Shown here one piece after another: positions 33,534-38,530 of a stretch of DNA of 38,530 nucleotides. A program made the translations under genes and the position numbers. Source of the DNA: Bradyrhizobium cytisi. Its GTDB lineage: Bacteria > Pseudomonadota > Alphaproteobacteria > Rhizobiales > Xanthobacteraceae. The DNA lies in contig NZ_VSSR01000030.1 in assembly GCF_008123515.1 (NCBI RefSeq), positions 1 through 38,530 on the forward strand, in the 5' to 3' direction. Below the pieces are notes generated by a model that saw only the letters and a program-made list of their open reading frames with translations, was not told the origin of the DNA and ran no database searches. The first letter of the stretch is position 1. Each line of letters starts with the position of its first letter.

Positions 33534-35281
33534 CTACGGGCCGAAGCCCAAGAGCTTGAATGCCGCCTCCTGAAGCGGCGTGGATTTGGACAGCAGCGTG
33601 AAGCGATGCTTGGCCGCAAGCGGCATGCGCATGGTATTGCGGGTCATGGTCCCGAGATGATCGATGAGGCCGGCGAAGCTGTGGACGGGGTCGCCATTTG
33701 CGTTGCGCTTGATCGCCTTCTTGGATTTTGCGGTCGCTGAGGGCTCGGTCGACGCGACCGGCGATCTGCGCTCAGCGCGTGCGGCTTCGAGATCGGTGTC
33801 GTGGAACAAGAGCGGCGCCAGCGTTTGGCGCAGACGCCACTCGACGTGATAGGCAAGCATACACAGGAAGACATGGGCGCGCACGCGATCAGCGGTCCAG
33901 TGGCGAATGGGCCGGATTTCCAGATCGACCGTCTTCATCGAACGGAAGGCGCGTTCCACGCGCGCGAGATCCTTGTAAGCCTGGACCGCGTGCGCGGGGC
34001 TGAGGTCCTCGGCCGGCACGCTGGTACGGATGACATAGATGCCGTCGAGCTTGGCCTCCGCCGCGATCTGATCGACCTTGCGGGCCCAAGAGAAGTGGCC
34101 GTCACGGATGTCGAGCGCAAAGTGCTTGGCCATCTTCTTGGTATTCACGACTTCGCCGACCGTCAGGCCGATCTCGACGGCCGCGCGCAAGGGTGAACCC
34201 TTGCGACGGACGTGCGCCTGGATACGCGCGAGTTCCCGTTCGGTCGCAACAAGCAGCGCCTCGCGCTTGCGGGCACGCTCCGTTGCCAGATCGCGATTGC
34301 GGCACACGATCAGCCGCTCACCCGGGAAGTCCGGCGAGCTGATCTCCGCCAAGTCCCGCTCGTCAAACAGCGAGAGCTGCAGCGGGCCGTTCTCTTGTGC
34401 CAAGGCCTGGATTTGCGGCGCGCGCAGAGACGTGATCCAGTCCAGGCCTGAGGATTTGAGATCGTCCCGGATCCTCTAGCCGCGGTGATCATGCCTCTGT
34501 CCCCAACCAGCACGACGCGCTTGATGCCGAAGCGCGACTTGAGCTTCTCGATCTGGGATTTCAGCGTCATCGGATCCGCGGTGTTGCCCTCGAACACCTC
34601 GATCGCGACCGGCAAACCATCGCGCGTACACAGAAGCCCATAGACGATCTGCGGCCGGTCGCCGCGATGATCCCGGCTGTGGCCGTATTGCGCCAGCGGA
34701 CAGTGACGCCCCTCGAAGTAGGACGAGCTCACGTCGTAGAGCACCAGCACGCCGTCCTCGAGATGCCGCCGCGCCAGGCCGTTCTCGATCCTGACCTGGC
34801 GCTCCAGGAGCCAATCCAACGCCTCGTAAGCCTCGCGCTCCTTGACCCGCCCGAGGTCCAAAACCGCGCCAAGGCTCGTGGTTGCTGTCTCCTCGTCCAC
34901 TGCGCGCACGAAGCCGAGCTTGGAGCGTGGCATGATCAGGCGATCGACGATCATCGCCACCACGAGATCGCAATTGCGCCGTGCCTTAGCATCTCTCGCC
35001 GTGCTCAGGATCAACCGATCCAAAGCGATCTTGCGGATCATCCCCAGCGCCGCCGCGACATGGCCATGCGGCAGCGAACGCTCGATCTGCAATTGATCTA
35101 CGCCCGGGCCAACCAGCGTGCCGCCCTTGAGGATCGCCTTGAGCGCCGCCACCACCTCACCTGGCAGCTTGCTCAGGTTCGCCAGCGTCCGCTTCTGGGT
35201 CCGGCCCTCCGCGTCGCGATAGCTCTCCCGCAGCAAAACCGCCGGCGGACTATCCCGATTCGGAACCGTCTCGATGAACAT
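33534..35281 (-). mobile_element. IS1634-family transposase, frameshifted
   Basis: The transposase starts at 35281 (MFIETVPNRDSPPAVLL) and shows the IS1634 pattern: LYDVSSSYFEG with the first catalytic Asp, LVGDRGMITA with the second, and a C-terminal helical part (FRSMKTVDLEIRPIRHW) with the Glu region. After DRGMITAA the frame is broken. Removing two bases (TA) around 34478-34479 restores ARIRDDLKSSGLDW and joins the second reading frame to 33534, giving about 581 residues, the normal family length. The TA insertion should inactivate the enzyme unless ribosomes slip. No clear terminal inverted repeats could be identified by eye, so the element ends are not mapped. Confidence 0.82.
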
Positions 35282-35397
35282 TCCCGAATCGAATCACAAC
35301 AGAGCTGATTTGGGAAGCCCGTTACATGGACGCAAATCGAGAGAAAATCTTCCCCCAAAGCCCTGCCGCGACTCAGCTTTCAAGTCATGCGTAGTGA

Positions 35398-35631
35398 AAA
35401 CTTCGGTCTAATCTGACGGCGTTAGAGGCAGCCGCGGTCATCCGACGCACGCCCGGAGCGCTGGAGCAGTGGCGGCGCGATCTGAACCACCCGCTGAAAT
35501 GGCGCTACGTCGATGGCCGGCCACTCTATCGTGTCGATGCAGTGCGTGACTATCTGGCCAAGTGCGACAAAACCACTAAGGCCCCCCAGCCGCATAATGC
35601 TCGCGGAGACGGCCGAGCAGTTCAGCCTTGA
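35398..35631 (+). pseudogene. Excisionase-like DNA-binding fragment
   Basis: The frame gives ALEAAAVIRRTPGALEQWRR and then YVDGRPLYRVDAVRDYLAK, the winged-helix pattern of AlpA/MerR-type excisionase and regulator proteins. It has no ATG, GTG or TTG start before the conserved part. It overlaps the tail of the convergent integrase gene by 56 bases. It is probably the remains of an excisionase cut off from its start by the IS1634 insertion. Confidence 0.45.
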
Positions 35632-36934
35632 TGGGGTCGAGCGGATTCGTCCGCTGCAGCCGCACCACCTTCCCGACCCGTTCCGCGCCGACTAACTGCG
35701 CGATGTAGTCATGAGCCGCTTCGAACGCCATGTTTCGGATAATCCACTGTTCGTCGTGATTGTAAACCTGATCGATTCCACGCGGCTTTTGCCCCACACA
35801 CAGCCGCTGGATTTCGTTGTCGTAGCCGCAACGAGACATGATGGTTCGCAAGCTCCGCCTTAAGTCATGCATGGTGAACTTGGCGACATCCGCTTCCTTG
35901 ATCAGACGGTTGACCATCTTGGTGAAGCCCGACATCTGGCCGCCGGTCTTCGGTGACGGGAAGACGTAGTCGGACGTCGCGCGCTGGAAATGTTTAGCTG
36001 CCGCGAGCACCTCGTCAACGAGGTGGGTGCGCGGCACATCGTGGTGCAGGCCCATCTTGGTCCATGCCGCATCGAAGGTGATGCGGTCATCCATGATGTG
36101 CTTTTGCCATTCGATGATGGTTGGCTCGCTGCGACGCGGGCCACCGAGTAGGCACATGCGCGCTAATTGCCCAAAAGCCCCGAGCTTGCCGGATGCGTGC
36201 CAGACCTTGATGATCTCCTCATCGGTCAGCGCGCGGCCTTTCGTTCGGCGCCCAACTCTCTGCGCACGGGTTTCCTTGGGCGCGCGATAGCCGGCGAGTA
36301 CGTTGTGCTCCACGTAACCCTCGCCGATACACCATTCGAGGAAGGTGTGCGTGTGCTTGCGCAAGTCCTTGGCTGCGCCGCGCCTGCCGGTCTTGGCGAT
36401 CTTGTCCACCGCCGCCATGATTTGCCGTCGCGTCAGCGCGCCGATGGCGAGATCGAAATGATCCTTCAGACCGCGTCGCAGCGCCGACATTGCCGGTTTC
36501 CAATTGACGACTTGGCGTCCGGTCAAGGACATTTCGTAGGGGCCATCTTCAATGATCAGGGTCGCCAGCGTGGTGCACTGCCTCTCTGCCAGCTGTTGTC
36601 GCTTTGCCTCGCGTTTGGCGTCGTTCGGATCGACCCCAATGACCACCTCGCCGGCGGCGACGGTAGCGGCCTTGCGCGCGGCCTTCTCATTGAACTTGGG
36701 CCATGCGCCCAGGGTCTTGCGCTGGGTGCCTCTCGTCCCAGGCTTGGTGAACAGGAAGACCCAGGTCCGCCCACCAGTCGCGCGCATCCTGATGGCAAGC
36801 CCCGGCTGCTCTGTGTCGTGCAGATAGTACTGCGGCTTGCCCGGCGGCAGCGTGGCTGCACGTATCGCCGCGTCAGTGAGCCTCAGGTAGTTCGTCGTCA
36901 CTTCGGCTCTGAGACCCTTCTCGCTGTTTTCCAT
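35576..36934 (-). CDS. P4-type tyrosine site-specific integrase
   Basis: A 452-residue integrase with the N-terminal DUF4102-type arm-binding domain (LTDAAIRAATLPPGKPQYYL, then GLAIRMRATGGRTWVFLF), a core-binding domain, and a catalytic domain with LLGGPRRSEPTIIEW (first Arg), TMHDLRRSLRT (His-x-x-Arg) and QVYNHDE (catalytic Tyr). It appears complete, with no frameshift. This family usually inserts islands into tRNA or similar genes. A degenerate tRNA-like sequence is found about 230 bases beyond its start, and an excisionase-like fragment lies at its tail. It may have mobilised part of this island. Start ATG 36934 is the first in frame. Confidence 0.88.
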   Translation of the reverse strand: MENSEKGLRAEVTTNYLRLTDAAIRAATLPPGKPQYYLHDTEQPGLAIRMRATGGRTWVFLFTKPGTRGTQRKTLGAWPKFNEKAARKAATVAAGEVVIGVDPNDAKREAKRQQLAERQCTTLATLIIEDGPYEMSLTGRQVVNWKPAMSALRRGLKDHFDLAIGALTRRQIMAAVDKIAKTGRRGAAKDLRKHTHTFLEWCIGEGYVEHNVLAGYRAPKETRAQRVGRRTKGRALTDEEIIKVWHASGKLGAFGQLARMCLLGGPRRSEPTIIEWQKHIMDDRITFDAAWTKMGLHHDVPRTHLVDEVLAAAKHFQRATSDYVFPSPKTGGQMSGFTKMVNRLIKEADVAKFTMHDLRRSLRTIMSRCGYDNEIQRLCVGQKPRGIDQVYNHDEQWIIRNMAFEAAHDYIAQLVGAERVGKVVRLQRTNPLDPIKAELLGRLREHYAAGGP

Positions 36935-37163
36935 CGTTTGTGCCCTTGCTCCTTGTGCCCTGGGTCACGTCGAGGAAGACTCAAGAAACGGATCACAAAC
37001 CGTTCCCTCCACGTTCCCAGCTCTGTTGTGCCCCACGGGAAAATTCACGAAGGGCACGGCAGAGGCATACAAAATGTAGCAAGGCCACCTATGGCCTCCT
37101 ATGGGCCAAAATGGCCACAAATCCCTGCGCTGCAAGGACTTCTACAACAAAACTATGGCTTGA

Positions 37164-37226
37164 TTAGGTTAGCTCAGGTCTACGGATTGTGGTTCATAAC
37201 GGTCGGGCTGCAGGTTCGATTCAGGT
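37164..37226 (+). repeat. Degenerate tRNA-like sequence, possible attachment-site remnant
   Basis: The stretch holds TAGCTCAG (D-arm consensus), a TTCATAA anticodon-loop-like segment (CAU), GGTCGGGCTGCAGGTTCGATTC (variable loop and T-loop) but no pairing T-stem or acceptor. It resembles a decayed Met/Ile2-type tRNA. It lies between the integrase start and the IS630 element, where an attachment site would be expected. The rest of the 36935-37261 gap has nothing else I recognise. Confidence 0.3.
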
Positions 37227-37261
37227 CAAACTAGTTCAGCGTTTTCTTGGTTCGAATCATA

Positions 37262-38362
37262 TCAGGCGGCGTCGGCGAGTTTGTAGGACCAGGTATGGAT
37301 GACGGGATGGCGATTGACGTCGTCGATTCCGGCGATGATTCGCTGTTTGAGTTCATGCTTTGACCTCACCCGGATGTGACGCAGGACGGAGCGGGCGAAC
37401 TTGGAGAAGAAGCCCTCGACGAGGTTGAGCCAGGAGCCGTGCTTGGGCGTGAAGGTAAACTGGAAGCGGCCTGCCGGTCGTGTATCGAGCCAGACTCTGG
37501 TTTCTCTCGATATGTGCGCGGAATGATTATCGAGGATCAACTTGATCGCGGTCCTGGCCGGATAAGCGGCATCAAGGAGCTTGAGTAATTCTATGAACTC
37601 TCGGCTGCGGTGGCGGTCTTGGACGAGCGCGTGGACGTGACGTTTGTACTCATGATCGCGCGCGAAGGTCGCATGCACGCCCGACACTGGCGGCAGATCC
37701 GGCGCTGTCGTCGCGATGGCCTGGATTCCCGGCTTCTCATCGTAGGAGACGATCGCTACCGACTTGTCCGATTTCTTCGACTTGGCGGCGGCTTTTTTCA
37801 GGACCTGGACCTCGCGATAGACATACAGAACCTCCGCCATCTTCTGCTCGAACTCGGCGTCGCGGTTTTCAAGATAGTAGCGCACCTTGTGCGGCTTGAT
37901 TTCCTCATGACCGAGAAGCTTGCACACCGTGCCCTGAACCAGACGGGCGAGACATTCATGTCCGGCCTCTGGTCCATGCTCGCGTGCATGGCGGGCCAAC
38001 AGCCGCGTCGTCCACAACTCGTGCGGATAGCCGTGCTCCCTGGCTTTGTCGCACGCCAGAGACACCAGCCAGGCCTTGGCCGCCGGCGTGATCACCGGCT
38101 CCTTGCCCGGTCGCGGGCGCTCGTCGAGCGCCGCCAGCGCGCCATCGGCCGCCGCCCGCTCGACGCAGCGCTGGACCGTCTGATGATGGGCGCCAAGTCT
38201 TCGTCCCACCGCAAAGAACGACGGGGTCTCGCGGTAGGCAAGCAGCATCGCGGCCCGCGACACCCGGCGCGCCGGTTCGGTCCTCGACCGCGAAAGAGCC
38301 GTCAGTGTTTCAATCTCCTCATCGGTCATCGCCAACTCGACCGCTTGCCGCCATCCTGCCAT
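37262..38362 (-). mobile_element. IS630-family transposase
   Basis: A 366-residue intact transposase. It has an N-terminal helix-turn-helix (LSRSRTEPARRVSRAAMLL, AVGRRLGAHHQTVQRCVE) and a DDE core with SYDEKPGIQA (first Asp), LILDNHSAH (second Asp) and TPKHGSWLNLVEGFF (Glu), the IS630/Tc1-mariner pattern. CTAG occurs just outside both ends (37231 and 38452), the usual target of this family, but I could not confirm terminal inverted repeats. It lies beside the integrase at the right edge of the island. Confidence 0.85.
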
Positions 38363-38530
38363 GATGAAACTCCTCGTTCAGTCAATCGTAAACGAAGAAT
38401 CCACAAACAAACGTCCCGTTCCATGACTGCCAAGTTCATGGAATCGGTCGTCTAGTGGTCAGAATCTTGGTAATAGTCCCGGAACCTGGCCCCCCTATCA
38501 GTTGCTAACGAGCTAGTATCCGGAATCAGA

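Noticed and set aside
34465..34482. Cloning-vector-like CTAGAGGATCC sequence
   Set aside because: The GGATCC part belongs to normal transposase codons, so the resemblance to a polylinker is chance.
33490..35360. Terminal inverted repeats of the IS1634 element
   Set aside because: No pair of convincing inverted sequences could be aligned near the transposase ends.
37227..38460. Terminal inverted repeats of the IS630 element
   Set aside because: CTAG is found on both sides, but the adjoining 25 bases do not match as inverted copies by eye.
1..38530. CRISPR array or cas genes
   Set aside because: No regularly spaced direct repeats or Cas-type motifs were seen.

Overview
The window looks like a high-GC alphaproteobacterial chromosome, most like Hyphomicrobiales (Bradyrhizobium/Nitrobacteraceae type). 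The left edge is chromosomal. It holds the first codons of a YbgC-type thioesterase, normally the first gene of the tol-pal cluster, and a 5'-truncated FAD-dependent oxidoreductase. From about 620 to the right edge almost everything is accessory DNA. There is a decapitated integrase, half of a tRNA-Leu with the start of what looks like a group I intron, other degenerate tRNA pieces, an intact P4-type integrase, a frameshifted IS1634-type element and an IS630-type element. Between these scars sit at least five compact gene modules of the kind found in anti-phage or conflict islands.

Layout from left to right: (1) 1618-3213, a double zinc-knuckle HNH-like protein. (2) 7676-3238 on the minus strand, four overlapping genes: a small unknown protein, an SMC/RecN-like ATPase, a soluble histidine kinase, and a receiver domain fused to an aminoglycoside-phosphotransferase (APH)-like kinase. 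(3) 8087-13639, a Swt1-type HEPN protein and a 1335-residue NACHT-like NTPase with a C-terminal PD-(D/E)xK nuclease motif. The NTPase is preceded by a seven-codon leader overlapping its start codon. (4) 22122-14231 on the minus strand, an AbiEi-like/AbiEii pair in one overlapping operon with an AddB-like nuclease and an AddA-like helicase-nuclease. Two near-identical 28-bp palindromes lie directly upstream of the first codon. (5) 22446-27629, a consensus promoter with an operator, a CapW/BrxR-type WYL regulator, then a ubiquitin-like conjugation operon: a Ubl ending in Gly-Leu, an E2-like protein, a JAB-E1 fusion, an APH-like kinase and a DUF6527-type zinc protein. (6) 31285-28248 on the minus strand, a three-helix membrane protein and a caspase-HEAT protein with a membrane segment. 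(7) 31913-33060, a HEPN-like protein convergent with an XRE regulator and a small unknown gene.

The most interesting points are these. The ubiquitin-like operon carries a kinase not normally listed among its core parts. That kinase shares its N-lobe pattern (GGLSxxRVxK) and HGDxHxxN loop with the kinase fused to a receiver domain in module 2. An AbiE-type pair appears to control AddAB-like enzymes from a near-leaderless, palindrome-covered promoter. A tRNA-Leu half followed by group I intron-like sequence marks one island edge. Functions are assigned from motifs and family knowledge only; no database search was possible.
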